Source: Sphingobium sp. YR768 (lineage in GTDB: Bacteria; Pseudomonadota; Alphaproteobacteria; Sphingomonadales; Sphingomonadaceae). From it: 64,000 nucleotides of DNA. The DNA lies in assembly GCF_900111125.1 (NCBI RefSeq), contig NZ_FOGE01000005.1:124001-188000 (forward strand), read 5' to 3'. The position numbers and the translations under genes were made by a program. Below the pieces are notes generated by a model, which made no database searches, was not told the DNA's origin, and saw only the letters and a list, made by a program, of their open reading frames with translations. Position 1 is the stretch's first letter. The number at the start of each line of letters is the position of its first letter. Below are positions 1-8,842 of the stretch, piece by piece.

Positions 1-1060
1 GCGGTTCGATCTGCGACGCATTCCGGCCGATCTGCTGGCGACGCATTTCGCGAATATCTGCGAGAAGGAAGGCGTCACCGCCGAAGAGGATGCGCTGGCG
101 CTGATCGCGCAGGCGGCCGAAGGGTCCGCGCGCGATGGCCTGTCCATCCTCGACCAGGCGATTGCCCATGCGGAGATGGGCGAGGGTGCATTGCTGGTGA
201 CGGCGAGCCAGGTGCGCGAGATGCTGGGCCTGTCCGACCGGGGATCTGTGCGGCGTCTGCTGGCGCTGTTGCTGGAGGGTGACACCGCCGTCCTGCTGAA
301 CGCCGTGCGCGATCAATATGCTCTGGGCGTCGAACCGTTGTCGCTGATGCGCGGTCTGATGGAACTGACCCATGCGGTGACGCTGGTGAAGGCCGGGCGC
401 GATATGGCCAGCCCCGGCCAGTCGGCGGAGGAGCGCGAGGCGATTGCGGCCTGGGCCGCGCAACTGGGCTTCGCGCCGCTCCATCGGCTGTGGCAATTGC
501 TGCTGAAGGGCCATGACGAGGTGGCGAGCGCGGTCCTGCCGATCGAAAGCTGCGAAATGGCGCTGCTGCGCGTGATGCATGCCGCGACCATGCCCGATCC
601 GGGTGAACTGGCGCGGTTGCTGCGGGAAGGTGGTTCAGCCATTGTGCCGGCAAGCGCGGCGCCCGGTTCAGCGACGGAACGGCCCGCTGCATTGCCGACC
701 GACATGAACGGCCTGATCGCGCTGGTCGACAAGCAAAAGCCGGCGCTGGCCAATCATCTGCATGATTGCGCGGCCTTGGTGTCGCTCAATCCGCCCGAAG
801 TCGCCATAAGATTGACCCATATTTGGACACATGGGGATTTCAAACGCGACCTGGAGCAGGCTTTGAACGCGGCCACGCCGGGAACCCGGTGGCTGGTGAA
901 GCTGGAGCAGAGCGGGGGCGACATGACCCTGCAACAGCAGCAGGAACGCAAGGCGGCGGACGCCCGCGCACAGATTATGGAAACCCCGGTGGTCAAGGCG
1001 GCGATGGCGGCCTTCCCCGATGCCGAGCTGGACGACAAGCTCGAACAATGGAGTGTTTGA
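1..1060 (+). CDS. dnaX: DNA polymerase III subunit gamma/tau, 3' part
   Basis: C-terminal part of the replicative clamp-loader subunit, which loads the beta clamp onto primed DNA. The frame is open from base 2 with no start, so the N-terminal Walker A half of the AAA+ module lies upstream of the window. Visible are the end of the ATPase module (ARDGLSILDQAIAHAE), the helical collar region (VREMLGLSDRGSVRRLLALL) and a C-terminal tau-like region ending EQWSV. ybaB follows after 3 bp, the classical dnaX-ybaB arrangement. An ATG at 176 is internal and should not be taken as the start. Confidence 0.93.
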   Translation, partial: RFDLRRIPADLLATHFANICEKEGVTAEEDALALIAQAAEGSARDGLSILDQAIAHAEMGEGALLVTASQVREMLGLSDRGSVRRLLALLLEGDTAVLLNAVRDQYALGVEPLSLMRGLMELTHAVTLVKAGRDMASPGQSAEEREAIAAWAAQLGFAPLHRLWQLLLKGHDEVASAVLPIESCEMALLRVMHAATMPDPGELARLLREGGSAIVPASAAPGSATERPAALPTDMNGLIALVDKQKPALANHLHDCAALVSLNPPEVAIRLTHIWTHGDFKRDLEQALNAATPGTRWLVKLEQSGGDMTLQQQQERKAADARAQIMETPVVKAAMAAFPDAELDDKLEQWSV

Positions 1061-1063
1061 ATT

Positions 1064-1387
1064 ATGAAGGATCTGAATGAAATCCTGGGCATGGCGAGCC
1101 GTGTTCAGGAAGAATTGCAACGGGCGCAGGACAATCTGGACAAGCTGGAGGTCGAAGGCGCCGCCGGTGGCGGTCTGGTGAAGGTGAAGGCGTCGGCCAA
1201 GGGCCGGATCGTCGGCGTCGATATCGACGAAAGCCTGCTGGCGCCGTCGGAAAAGCAGATGCTGGAAGACCTGATCGTCGCCGCATTCAATGATGCGCGC
1301 AAGAAAGCGGATGAAGTCAGCAATGCCGAAATGGGCAAGATGACCGCTGGCCTGCCCTTGCCCCCCGGTTTCAAGCTGCCTTTCTGA
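1064..1387 (+). CDS. YbaB/EbfC family nucleoid-associated protein
   Basis: A 107-aa protein of normal family length. These small dimeric proteins bind DNA and are nearly always encoded next to dnaX and recR. The N-terminal half is a charged helix (LGMASRVQEELQRAQDNLDKL) that fits the family's long helix. It is followed by the beta region GLVKVKASAKGRIVGVDID and the conserved tail GKMTAGLPLPPGFKLPF. It starts 3 bp after dnaX, so it is probably co-translated. No recR follows; lon is next. Confidence 0.95.
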   Translation: MKDLNEILGMASRVQEELQRAQDNLDKLEVEGAAGGGLVKVKASAKGRIVGVDIDESLLAPSEKQMLEDLIVAAFNDARKKADEVSNAEMGKMTAGLPLPPGFKLPF

Positions 1388-1501
1388 TCATAGCATGTTC
1401 ATCATTGCCGCCTTATGACAAGGCGTGATTGATTGCTGCGGCGGTCATCCCCATAAAGGCGATGAACCGCATGACGGGCCGCATCCGGCCCCGGAGAGTG
1501 A

Positions 1502-3898
1502 ATGACTACGCAATATCCCCTTCTGCCGCTGCGCGACATCGTCGTCTTCCCGCAGATGATCGTCCCGCTGTTCGTCGGCCGCGACAAGAGCGTTGCCGCG
1601 CTCGAAGCGGCGATGGAAGGCAATAAGGAAATCTTCCTCGTCTCGCAGCTTGATCCGGCAGAGGATGATCCGGGCCGGGATTCCCTGTACGACACCGGCG
1701 TCGTCGCGATCGTCCTGCAATTGCTGAAGCTGCCCGACGGCACCGTCCGCGTGCTGGTCGAGGGCAAGCATCGGGCGCAGCTGGATCGCATGGAAGCGAC
1801 CGAGACGCATCTGGTCGCGCATGTCGACCCGGTCGAGGATATCGCAGCCGAAGGTCCGGAAGCCGCCGCGCTGATGCGTTCGGTCGCCGAGCAGTTCGAA
1901 AATTACGCCAAGCTCAACAAGAAGCTGCCGGCCGAAACGCCGGTGCAGTTGCGCGAGATCGAGGATGCGGGTCGGCTGGCCGATGCCGTGTCGGCGAACA
2001 TCAACGTCAAGGTTTCCGACAAGCAGTCGCTGCTGGTCGAGGCCGATCCGGTCAAGCGCCTGGAAATGGTCTTTGCCTTCATGGAAGGCGAACTGGGCGT
2101 GCTCCAGGTCGAAAAGAAGATCCGTGGCCGCGTGAAGCGGCAGATGGAGAAGACCCAGCGCGAATATTATCTGAACGAGCAGTTGAAGGCGATCCAGCGC
2201 GAGCTGGGCAATGGCGAGGGGGAGGAAGGCGATGAACTCGCCGAACTGACCGAGAAGATCGCCAAGACCAAGCTGAGCAAGGAAGCCCGGACCAAGGCGA
2301 CGGCCGAGCTGAAGAAGCTGAAGGCCATGCAGCCCATGTCGGCCGAAGCGACGGTTGTGCGCAACTATCTGGACGTGCTGCTGGGTCTGCCCTGGGGCAA
2401 GAAGGGCAAGGTCAAGACCGACCTCAAGAAAGCGCAGGCGATCCTGGATGAGGATCATTTCGCGCTGGAGAAGGTCAAGGACCGGATCATCGAATATCTG
2501 GCCGTGCAGGCGCGCACTAATAAATTGAAAGGCCCGATCCTGTGCCTCGTCGGCCCGCCGGGCGTGGGCAAGACCTCGCTGGGTCGTTCGATCGCCAAGG
2601 CGACGGGCCGCGAGTTCGTGCGCCAGTCGCTGGGCGGCGTGCGGGACGAGGCCGAAATTCGCGGCCATCGCCGCACTTATATCGGCTCGCTGCCGGGCAA
2701 GGTCGTGTCGAACCTGAAGAAGGCGGGGACGATGAACCCGCTCTTCCTGCTGGATGAGATCGACAAGCTGGGTCAGGATTTCCGCGGCGATCCGGCATCG
2801 GCGCTGCTGGAGGTGCTGGACCCCGAACAGAATAGCAAGTTCCAGGATCATTATCTGGAGATCGACGTCGATCTTTCAGACGTGATGTTCGTGACGACTG
2901 CCAACTCGCTGAATTTGCCGCAGCCTCTGCTCGACCGCATGGAGATCATCCGGCTGGAGGGCTATACCGAGGATGAGAAGGTGGAGATTGCGGAGCGGCA
3001 TCTGCTGCCCAAGCAGATCGATGCCCACGGGCTGAAGGATGGCGAGGTCGAGGTCACCCAGCCGGCGATCCGCGACCTGATCCGCTATTATACCCGCGAA
3101 GCCGGCGTTCGTACGCTGGAGCGCGAGATGGCGCGTCTGGCTCGCAAGGCGCTGCGCAAGATTTTGGAAGGCGAATATGACAAGGTCGTCATCACGCCCG
3201 ACAATCTGGCCGATTATGCCGGCGTGCGGAAATTCCGCCATGATATGGGGGAAGAGGAAAACCAGATCGGCGCCGTCACCGGCCTGGCCTGGACCGAAGT
3301 CGGTGGCGAATTGCTGACGATCGAGGCCGTGACTGTGCCTGGCAAGGGCGCCATCAAGACGACCGGCAAGCTGGGCGAGGTGATGAACGAATCGGTGCAG
3401 GCCGCCTTCTCCTATGTGCGGGCGCGTTCGCCGGGCTATGGCATCAAGCCAAGCCTGTTCAACCGCAAGGACATCCATATCCACCTGCCCGAGGGTGCGG
3501 TGCCCAAGGATGGTCCTTCGGCGGGCATCGGCATGGTCACGACGATCGTGTCGACGCTGACCGGCATCCCCGTCCACAAGGATGTGGCGATGACCGGCGA
3601 GGTCACTTTGCGTGGTCGCGTGCTGCCGATTGGCGGCCTGAAGGAGAAACTGCTCGCGGCGCTGCGCGGTGGCATCAAGACGGTGCTGATCCCCCAGGAA
3701 AATGAGAAAGACCTAGCGGAAATTCCGGCCAACATCCGCGAAGGGCTGGAGATCGTTCCGGTGTCCCATGTGGATGAAGTGCTGGCCCGCGCTCTGGTGA
3801 CGAAGCCCGAAGCGATCGCCTGGACCGAAGAGGATGACCTGGCCGCCCAGCCACCGGCAGCGGGCGGACGGGATGGCGATCCCGCACTGCGGCATTAA
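1502..3898 (+). CDS. lon: ATP-dependent endopeptidase Lon
   Basis: A 798-aa LonA-type protease that degrades misfolded and regulatory proteins in the cytoplasm. The N-terminal substrate-binding domain begins [15 protein letters not shown]. The AAA+ module has Walker [10 protein letters not shown] at about residues 350-358 and Walker B LFLLDEID. The C-terminal serine protease domain has the catalytic serine in [11 protein letters not shown] (about residue 673) and the dyad lysine in [10 protein letters not shown] (about 716). The start is supported by GGAGAG just upstream of the ATG. A hairpin terminator and then an HU gene follow, as in many proteobacteria. Confidence 0.98.
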   Translation: MTTQYPLLPLRDIVVFPQMIVPLFVGRDKSVAALEAAMEGNKEIFLVSQLDPAEDDPGRDSLYDTGVVAIVLQLLKLPDGTVRVLVEGKHRAQLDRMEATETHLVAHVDPVEDIAAEGPEAAALMRSVAEQFENYAKLNKKLPAETPVQLREIEDAGRLADAVSANINVKVSDKQSLLVEADPVKRLEMVFAFMEGELGVLQVEKKIRGRVKRQMEKTQREYYLNEQLKAIQRELGNGEGEEGDELAELTEKIAKTKLSKEARTKATAELKKLKAMQPMSAEATVVRNYLDVLLGLPWGKKGKVKTDLKKAQAILDEDHFALEKVKDRIIEYLAVQARTNKLKGPILCLVGPPGVGKTSLGRSIAKATGREFVRQSLGGVRDEAEIRGHRRTYIGSLPGKVVSNLKKAGTMNPLFLLDEIDKLGQDFRGDPASALLEVLDPEQNSKFQDHYLEIDVDLSDVMFVTTANSLNLPQPLLDRMEIIRLEGYTEDEKVEIAERHLLPKQIDAHGLKDGEVEVTQPAIRDLIRYYTREAGVRTLEREMARLARKALRKILEGEYDKVVITPDNLADYAGVRKFRHDMGEEENQIGAVTGLAWTEVGGELLTIEAVTVPGKGAIKTTGKLGEVMNESVQAAFSYVRARSPGYGIKPSLFNRKDIHIHLPEGAVPKDGPSAGIGMVTTIVSTLTGIPVHKDVAMTGEVTLRGRVLPIGGLKEKLLAALRGGIKTVLIPQENEKDLAEIPANIREGLEIVPVSHVDEVLARALVTKPEAIAWTEEDDLAAQPPAAGGRDGDPALRH

Positions 3899-3999
3899 GT
3901 CGAGGGGAATAGCGGCGAATTCCGGGCTTCCGATCGACAGGCGCGACAGGGCGCAAATTTTTGATCGAAGCGGGGAACTTCGTCGCTTTCCCTTTGACA

Positions 4000-4022
4000 G
4001 GCCCGGAAAACCGGGCCTTATT
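4000..4022 (+). terminator. intrinsic-type terminator after lon
   Basis: A perfect 7-bp stem GGCCCGG/CCGGGCC with an AAAA loop, followed by TTATT. A TTGACA directly in front (3994-3999) with an AT-rich hexamer about 17 bp further on could also be the HU promoter, so one stretch may end lon and start hup transcription. Confidence 0.6.
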
Positions 4023-4078
4023 GCCCGCCCTACGCCGCGATTCCTAACGAACAAACAGCACAAGGGGGTTCCCAAGGC

Positions 4079-4351
4079 ATGAATAAGCAGGATCTGATCA
4101 GCGCGGTCGCTGAAAGCAGCGGCCTTAGCAAGAATGACGCGACGAAGGCTGTGGAAGGCGTGTTCGACGCCATCACCGCGTCGCTGAAGAAGGGCGACGA
4201 AGTCCGCCTTGTCGGTTTTGGCACTTTCTCGGTTTCCCAGCGCAAGGCCTCGACCGGCCGCAACCCGCGCACCGGTGAGACCATGACGATCAAGGCTTCG
4301 GCACAGCCGAAGTTCAAGGCCGGCAAGGGCCTGAAGGATTCGGTCAACTGA
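4079..4351 (+). CDS. hup: HU family DNA-binding protein
   Basis: A 90-aa histone-like protein that bends and compacts DNA. It shows the whole HU fold: N-terminal helices MNKQDLISAVAESSGLSKND, the core VRLVGFGTFSVSQR, the DNA-binding arm with RNPRTGETMTI, and the C-terminal KFKAGKGLKDSVN. It sits downstream of lon, the usual place of the HU-beta gene. A strong GC hairpin follows 7 bp after the stop codon. Confidence 0.97.
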   Translation: MNKQDLISAVAESSGLSKNDATKAVEGVFDAITASLKKGDEVRLVGFGTFSVSQRKASTGRNPRTGETMTIKASAQPKFKAGKGLKDSVN

Positions 4352-4357
4352 CGGGCG

Positions 4358-4382
4358 GGGCGCCTGCGATAAGCGGGCGCCC
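4358..4382 (+). terminator. GC-rich hairpin after hup
   Basis: A 10-bp stem (GGGCGCCTGC/GCGGGCGCCC, one G-T pair) around a GATAA loop. It lacks a long T run, so it may be a weak terminator or an mRNA 3' stabiliser; the strong terminator is about 100 bp downstream. Confidence 0.5.
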
Positions 4383-4481
4383 ACCGTTTGACCTTCTGCC
4401 GGCGTCGCGGTCGGAAAGTTTTTCAGGAGAGTAGTGCGGCCACGGCGCAAAGCCCGGAACCGTACAGGCATGTCTAAGGTG

Positions 4482-4524
4482 GAAAGGGACGAAAGGCGCC
4501 AACGCCCTTCGTCCCTTTCTTTTT
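4482..4524 (+). terminator. strong intrinsic terminator between hup and rlpA
   Basis: A 12-bp perfect stem GAAAGGGACGAA/TTCGTCCCTTTC extended by four more pairs beyond one mismatch, with a CCAA loop, then TTTTT. It closes either the hup transcript or a separate RNA from the non-coding stretch 4383-4481, which has no ORF. Confidence 0.85.
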
Positions 4525-4584
4525 GCGTTAACGCTGGACTAGCGCGCATATGTGGCGCGTCCGGCGATCTGGGATGAAAGCGTC

Positions 4585-5157
4585 ATGAGCAAGGCTGGAG
4601 CCGGGATGCGGGCGGGATGGGCGATGATGGCCATCGTCGCGCTGTCGGCCTGTGGCGGCGGCAATTACCGCCCGGTGCGGGACATGCCGGTCAGGATCGG
4701 GCCGCCTTACAAGGTGCGGGGCGTGACTTATACGCCCGCCGCCGATCCGACCTATGACATGCTGGGCTATGCCAGTTGGTACGGATCGGAATCGGGCAAT
4801 CGCACCGCCAATGGCGAGCGGTTTCGCGCCAAATGGGTCACAGCCGCGCATGTTACGCTTCCCTTGCCCAGCTATGTTGAAGTGACGGCGCTGGAAACCG
4901 GGCGGACCATTCTGGTCCGGATCAATGATCGTGGTCCCTTCGCGGGGCGGGGCCGGATCATCGACCTGTCGCGCGGGGCGGCCGATGAACTGGGCATCCG
5001 GGCGCAGGGCCATGCGCCGGTACGGGTCCGCATCGTCGATCCGCCGGAAAAGGACCGAGCCAGCCTGCGCAAGGGCAAGCCCGCCCGCGTGCGGCCCAGC
5101 CTGACGGCGGACGCGCTCGCCAATTTGCGCGCGCAGTTGCAGGCTTCCGGGCAATGA
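4585..5157 (+). CDS. rlpA: septal ring lytic transglycosylase RlpA-like lipoprotein
   Basis: About 190 aa. An N-terminal signal ends in the lipobox LSAC, so the protein is probably an outer-membrane lipoprotein. It is followed by a double-psi beta-barrel domain with the family signature GYASWYGSESGNRTANGE, and later LVRINDRGPFAGRGRIIDLS. RlpA proteins act on denuded peptidoglycan at the septum. The catalytic Asp of the family fits NDRGPF. No SPOR domain is present, so this is a short version. An ATG at 4552 would add 11 residues before the signal and is less likely. It overlaps the next gene by 4 bp (ATGA). Confidence 0.9.
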   Translation: MSKAGAGMRAGWAMMAIVALSACGGGNYRPVRDMPVRIGPPYKVRGVTYTPAADPTYDMLGYASWYGSESGNRTANGERFRAKWVTAAHVTLPLPSYVEVTALETGRTILVRINDRGPFAGRGRIIDLSRGAADELGIRAQGHAPVRVRIVDPPEKDRASLRKGKPARVRPSLTADALANLRAQLQASGQ

Positions 5158-5762
5158 GCGGGGCGGTGGCGACGGAAGAAGATGTTCGCCGCCTTGCCGC
5201 CAGCCATCCCGTCGTTGCTACCCTATTGTCCCGGTGGGAGAGCGTGCGACTGCCTGATGCCTGGCTGTCCGGCAGTTTGCTGGCGCAGGCGCGCTGGAAC
5301 GCGCGATTCGGTTTTCCGCCGATCCACGGCATTGCCGATGCCGACATCATCTATTTCGACGCCAGCGACCTGTCGGAGGCGGGCGAGCAGGCGAATGCGG
5401 AGAGATTGCAGGCGCTCTATGCCGGCCTGCCGGTGCGGTTGGACGTGAAGAATGAGGCGCGGGTGCATCTGTGGTACCCTGACCATTTCGGGAAGGTCAT
5501 TCCGCCCTATCGATCGGCGATCCATGCGACCACGACCTTTCCAACCACCGTGTCGGCCGTCGCGATCCGGCCGGATGCGCTGTCCGCACCCTTTGGTCTG
5601 GATGATCTGATGCAGCCTGTGGTGCGGGCCAATGCGACGCTGATCGATCAGGCCTATTATGAGGCGAAGGCGCGGCGATGGGCGGAATATTGGCCCGATC
5701 TGACGATCCTGCCATGGCGCGAGGCCGTTCATTACCCCGGAGAAAATGGAGCATCGCAATAA
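5154..5762 (+). CDS. nucleotidyltransferase family protein
   Basis: A 202-aa protein resembling the PF06042 group of predicted nucleotidyltransferases. Supporting motifs are the P-loop-like LSGSLLAQARWNARFGFPP, the acidic motif DADIIYFDASDLS and the third acidic strand VRLDVKNEARVHLWYP. The substrate is unknown. Its start overlaps the rlpA stop codon (ATGA), so the two are translationally coupled. Confidence 0.85.
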   Translation: MSGAVATEEDVRRLAASHPVVATLLSRWESVRLPDAWLSGSLLAQARWNARFGFPPIHGIADADIIYFDASDLSEAGEQANAERLQALYAGLPVRLDVKNEARVHLWYPDHFGKVIPPYRSAIHATTTFPTTVSAVAIRPDALSAPFGLDDLMQPVVRANATLIDQAYYEAKARRWAEYWPDLTILPWREAVHYPGENGASQ

Positions 5763-5778
5763 AGTGGTCATTGTCCGC

Positions 5779-5807
5779 TTGACGGGCGCGGATCGGCCGC
5801 ATATGTG
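5779..5807 (+). promoter_or_regulatory. predicted promoter of tRNA-His
   Basis: TTGACG, a 17-bp spacer and TATGTG, ending about 29 bp before the mature tRNA 5' end. Spacing and position fit a housekeeping sigma promoter. Confidence 0.55.
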
Positions 5808-5836
5808 GCCCTTCTCTCGGGGCAACGGCCCCTGTG

Positions 5837-5913
5837 GCGATCGTAGCTCAGTTGGTTAGAGCGCTGGTTTGTGGTACCAGAGGTCGCGGGTTCGGATCCC
5901 GTCGATCGCCCCA
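5837..5913 (+). tRNA. tRNA-His (GTG anticodon)
   Basis: A complete cloverleaf: acceptor GCGATCG paired with CGATCGC, D arm GCTC...GAGC, anticodon arm CTGGT-TTGTGGT-ACCAG with anticodon GTG, T arm with TTCGGAT, and an encoded CCA. A G at 5836 supplies the His-specific G-1 opposite C73, which confirms the identity. Confidence 0.97.
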
Positions 5914-6035
5914 TTTCCCCTTATTATTCCGAAAGCTAGAAGGGGAAGGCGCCGCTGCAAGGCGGCGGACTTTTCACTTTGCCGATACCGAAAAAGCGGT
6001 TCCCACCATCCTGCGCTATGTTCTATAGCGCGCGC

Positions 6036-6407
6036 ATGGATGATGCGCGCGACAAGGGGCTGACCCTCAATCCGAAATATGACCGGGATGGCCTGATCAC
6101 TGCTGTCGTGACGGATCATGCCAGCGGTGACGTGCTGATGGTCGCGCATATGAACGAACAGGCGCTGCGCCTGACGGTGGACACGGGGCTTGCCCATTTC
6201 TGGTCGCGCAGCCGACAGGCGTTGTGGAAGAAGGGCGAGACGTCCGGTCATATGCTGGAAGTGCGCGACCTGCGCATCGATTGCGATCAGGATGCCGTCT
6301 GGGTGAAGGCGGCGCCTGCTGGCCCGACCTGCCACACTGGCGCGCGCTCCTGTTTCTTCCGCCGGATCGGGGCGGAGGGCCTTAGCAGCGTCGATGCGGC
6401 GGACTAG
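6036..6407 (+). CDS. hisI: phosphoribosyl-AMP cyclohydrolase
   Basis: Third step of histidine biosynthesis: hydrolysis of phosphoribosyl-AMP. Motifs are [16 protein letters not shown], the substrate-binding [20 protein letters not shown], the metal-site region IDCDQDAVW and the zinc-binding cysteines in [13 protein letters not shown]. It is the monofunctional form without a HisE domain. The [16 protein letters not shown] start is chosen because it fits the family N-terminus. ATGs at 6018 and 5979 are alternatives, and none has a clear Shine-Dalgarno sequence. Confidence 0.93.
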   Translation: MDDARDKGLTLNPKYDRDGLITAVVTDHASGDVLMVAHMNEQALRLTVDTGLAHFWSRSRQALWKKGETSGHMLEVRDLRIDCDQDAVWVKAAPAGPTCHTGARSCFFRRIGAEGLSSVDAAD

Positions 6408-6924
6408 CCTTACGATCCTTCTTCTGCTGGCCGGGTGCCAGCGTGCGCCGACCGGGAGCGATGCCGCTGCTTCGGATAGCGCGCCGACGTCCGGTCTGGA
6501 ACGGGCCGCGATCGACAGCGGCGCCATTGCAGATGCGGCGCGAATCTCGCCGGTCGGCCTGTATCAGCATAGCCATGAAGCGGGTCGGGATGCGCTGTGC
6601 GTCATGCCCGGCAAGGATGGGCAATTCCGCTTCGGGCTGGAGGCCGTCTTTGGCGAGGAGCCCAATTGCCGGGGGCATGGCACCGCGCGCCGCGCAGGCG
6701 ACAAACTGATCCTGAGTTTCAAGGGCGGCGACCGGTGCATCGTCGTGGCGCAATATGATGGCGATCAGGTCGCTTTGCCGGGCGTGGTCGACATGGCCTG
6801 TGCAGATCTGTGCGAAGGGCGGGGATCGCTGGAGGGCGTATCCTTCCCCCGGATCGCCAGTGATGCCGCCACGGCGCTGCGCGCACGGGACCGCAGCGGC
6901 GATCCGCTATGCGAGGCTCAATGA
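6394..6924 (+). CDS. putative lipoprotein of unknown function
   Basis: A 176-aa protein with a short signal peptide and lipobox (ILLLLAGC), so probably membrane-anchored. The mature part has six cysteines in a compact region ([30 protein letters not shown]) and no motif I recognise. It overlaps the end of hisI by 14 bp, so the two are probably co-transcribed. It converges with the YitT gene, overlapping it by 7 bp. Confidence 0.75.
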   Translation: MRRTSLTILLLLAGCQRAPTGSDAAASDSAPTSGLERAAIDSGAIADAARISPVGLYQHSHEAGRDALCVMPGKDGQFRFGLEAVFGEEPNCRGHGTARRAGDKLILSFKGGDRCIVVAQYDGDQVALPGVVDMACADLCEGRGSLEGVSFPRIASDAATALRARDRSGDPLCEAQ

Positions 6925-7544
6925 CCGATATAGCGGCCGGGGCGATGATTGACCATCAGCACGGCATTCATCGCCGCCGCTGACAGGACCGACAGGCCGA
7001 ACCGTTCGAAGCTGAGCGCCGGCAGCGACGCGAGCAGGATCAATATGTCGCAGCCCATCTGCGTTCGCCCGGCATTCCAGCCGCGCGATTTTTGCAGGAT
7101 CAAAGCGATCACGCCCACGCCGCCCACGCCCGCGCCATGACGGGCGATGGCCAGGATGCCGAAGCCGATGATCGATCCGCCGAACAGGGCAGCGAAGAGC
7201 GGGCTGATCCGGGCGATCTGCATTGCGGCGGGCATGATGAGGCCGACGGCCATGATCGCCACATTGGCGAACAGCGTCTTGAGGCCGAAGGCCAGCCCCA
7301 TCGCCCGCCCGGCGAATAGGAAGAAGGGCAGGTTGATCAACAGGAACAGGGCGGCCGGCGGCCAGTGGATGATGTAGGAGAGCAGCAGCGCGATGCCCGC
7401 CATGCCGCCCGTCACCAGATTGGCCTGTTTCAGCAACACCAGGCCCATGGCGATGAAGGCACAGCCGATGGCGATCGCATAGCCATCCTCGGCCAGACTG
7501 TGGGGGCGGGGCATCGGCGCCGAAGACGGGATCACAGGGGGCAT
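6918..7544 (-). CDS. YitT family membrane protein
   Basis: A 208-aa protein with about five to six hydrophobic segments. It matches the YitT family core: GLVLLKQANLVTGGMAGIAL near the N-terminus and GFGILAIARHGAGVGGVGVI. It lacks the C-terminal DUF2179 domain of Bacillus YitT. The function of the family is not settled; small-molecule transport is likely. Confidence 0.87.
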   Translation of the reverse strand: MPPVIPSSAPMPRPHSLAEDGYAIAIGCAFIAMGLVLLKQANLVTGGMAGIALLLSYIIHWPPAALFLLINLPFFLFAGRAMGLAFGLKTLFANVAIMAVGLIMPAAMQIARISPLFAALFGGSIIGFGILAIARHGAGVGGVGVIALILQKSRGWNAGRTQMGCDILILLASLPALSFERFGLSVLSAAAMNAVLMVNHRPGRYIGH

Positions 7545-7662
7545 GGGCGAAGTCCGTAAAGCGGGAGCGCCCCGGTCATCCTCCTGTTATATTGTTGCGC
7601 ATGATCATAACGAAGTTGCGAGCGCTTGCAAAGCCCGGATCAACTTTCCCCGATCATCCGCC

Positions 7663-8802
7663 CTATGCCCCGTTGTCGATCTGGGCGGGGCCGAAGGCGT
7701 CGATCGCCTGGAACAGGCTAGCCAGCGCTTCGCGCTCTTCCATGCCGATTTCCGGACGCCAGACTTCGAACAGCAGGATGATCCGCGTTTCGCCGCTGCG
7801 GTTCCAGGCTTCATGTTCGATGCTGTCGTCGAACAACAGCATTTCGCCCTTGCGCCAGGCGCGGGTTTCCGCGCCGACGCGCAGCGCGCAATCATCCGGC
7901 ACCAGCAGCGGCAGGTGGCAGATCAGTCGGGTGTTGAGCAGGCCATGATGCGGCTGGATATGGGTGCAGGGCTTCAATAGCGACCAGAGGGCGTTGGGCG
8001 AGCGGCCTGTAATGCGCGGCATGGGCGCATGGGCAAGCGCCGCCATCACCGCCGGGCAGCGTGCGGAATTGTCGGCTACGGGTGCGCCATTCTGCCAGAA
8101 ATAGAAAGCGCCCCAGCTTGGATCGTCGCGCAGCGGATTATTGGGGGCGGGGCGATCGATGGATGTCTGAACATAGGGCGCGAATTCCGCCTCCTGCGTG
8201 CGCACCGCCACCAGTTCCGCGACGATGGCGTCGGTCATCGCCTCGATCGGGGCGACCCAGTCGAATTCAGGACGTTCGTAGAAGGCGCGCTGGGGCAGGC
8301 CGGGGAAATAGAACATGCTGGGCTGTTGCAGATGGAGGCTGGTCTTTCCCAGCAGCAGGTCGGTCGCCTGCGCGATCCGGGGCAGCGGCGGCAGATCGCG
8401 GATCGCATTGGTCAGATGATATTCGAACTTCTGGCTGGATTGCGCGATGCTGGTCTGCGCCTGCTGAAGCAGGGGCTGGATCTGGGGTGGCGCGCCCGTT
8501 GCGGCGGCTTGAGCCAGGGCGGCGCGGTACCAGCTTATCGATCCGCGCTCATCCCCGCGACGCAGCGCATTCTGCCCCATGGCGAGCAGCGCGGGGAGAT
8601 TGCGCATGTCGCCATCCAATATGCGGCGCAGCGCGGCGGCTTCGCCATCCAGATCGCCATTGCGATTATGCGCCTGCGCCAGTAGCATCGCCGGCGGATC
8701 GGTCATCTCGTCCAGCGCCGCCAGCGCCACCCGGATATCGCCACGGCGCAGCGCCGCCAAAGCGGCGTCCCGCAGCGCCGTCTCTCTTGCCTGATCGTTC
8801 AT
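7663..8802 (-). CDS. TPR-aspartyl/asparaginyl beta-hydroxylase
   Basis: A 379-aa protein. The first 120 or so residues form TPR-like helices (LRRGDIRVALAALDEM, LLAMGQNALRRGDERGS). The C-terminal half is an Asp/Asn beta-hydroxylase domain, an Fe(II)/2-oxoglutarate oxygenase. The iron-binding His are in HIQPHHGLLNTRLICHLPL and DDSIEHEAWN, and the co-substrate arginine is in GETRIILLFE. Bacterial relatives include the lipid A hydroxylase LpxO, but here the TPR part suggests a protein substrate. It lies 40 bp downstream of the MFS gene on the same strand. Confidence 0.88.
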   Translation of the reverse strand: MNDQARETALRDAALAALRRGDIRVALAALDEMTDPPAMLLAQAHNRNGDLDGEAAALRRILDGDMRNLPALLAMGQNALRRGDERGSISWYRAALAQAAATGAPPQIQPLLQQAQTSIAQSSQKFEYHLTNAIRDLPPLPRIAQATDLLLGKTSLHLQQPSMFYFPGLPQRAFYERPEFDWVAPIEAMTDAIVAELVAVRTQEAEFAPYVQTSIDRPAPNNPLRDDPSWGAFYFWQNGAPVADNSARCPAVMAALAHAPMPRITGRSPNALWSLLKPCTHIQPHHGLLNTRLICHLPLLVPDDCALRVGAETRAWRKGEMLLFDDSIEHEAWNRSGETRIILLFEVWRPEIGMEEREALASLFQAIDAFGPAQIDNGA

Positions 8803-8842
8803 CGCTCCGCCTTATCGGGTGGTAAGGCGGGACGAAAGCGGC

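Noticed and set aside
1445..2851. 468-aa open frame on the minus strand
   Set aside because: Antisense to lon; lon motifs prove the other strand is coding.
4383..4481. known riboswitch or SRP RNA
   Set aside because: A CGCAAAGCC stretch recalls the c-di-GMP-I aptamer, but the GNRA tetraloop/receptor pieces and other conserved blocks are absent; no SRP GGAAGG/GCAGC core either.
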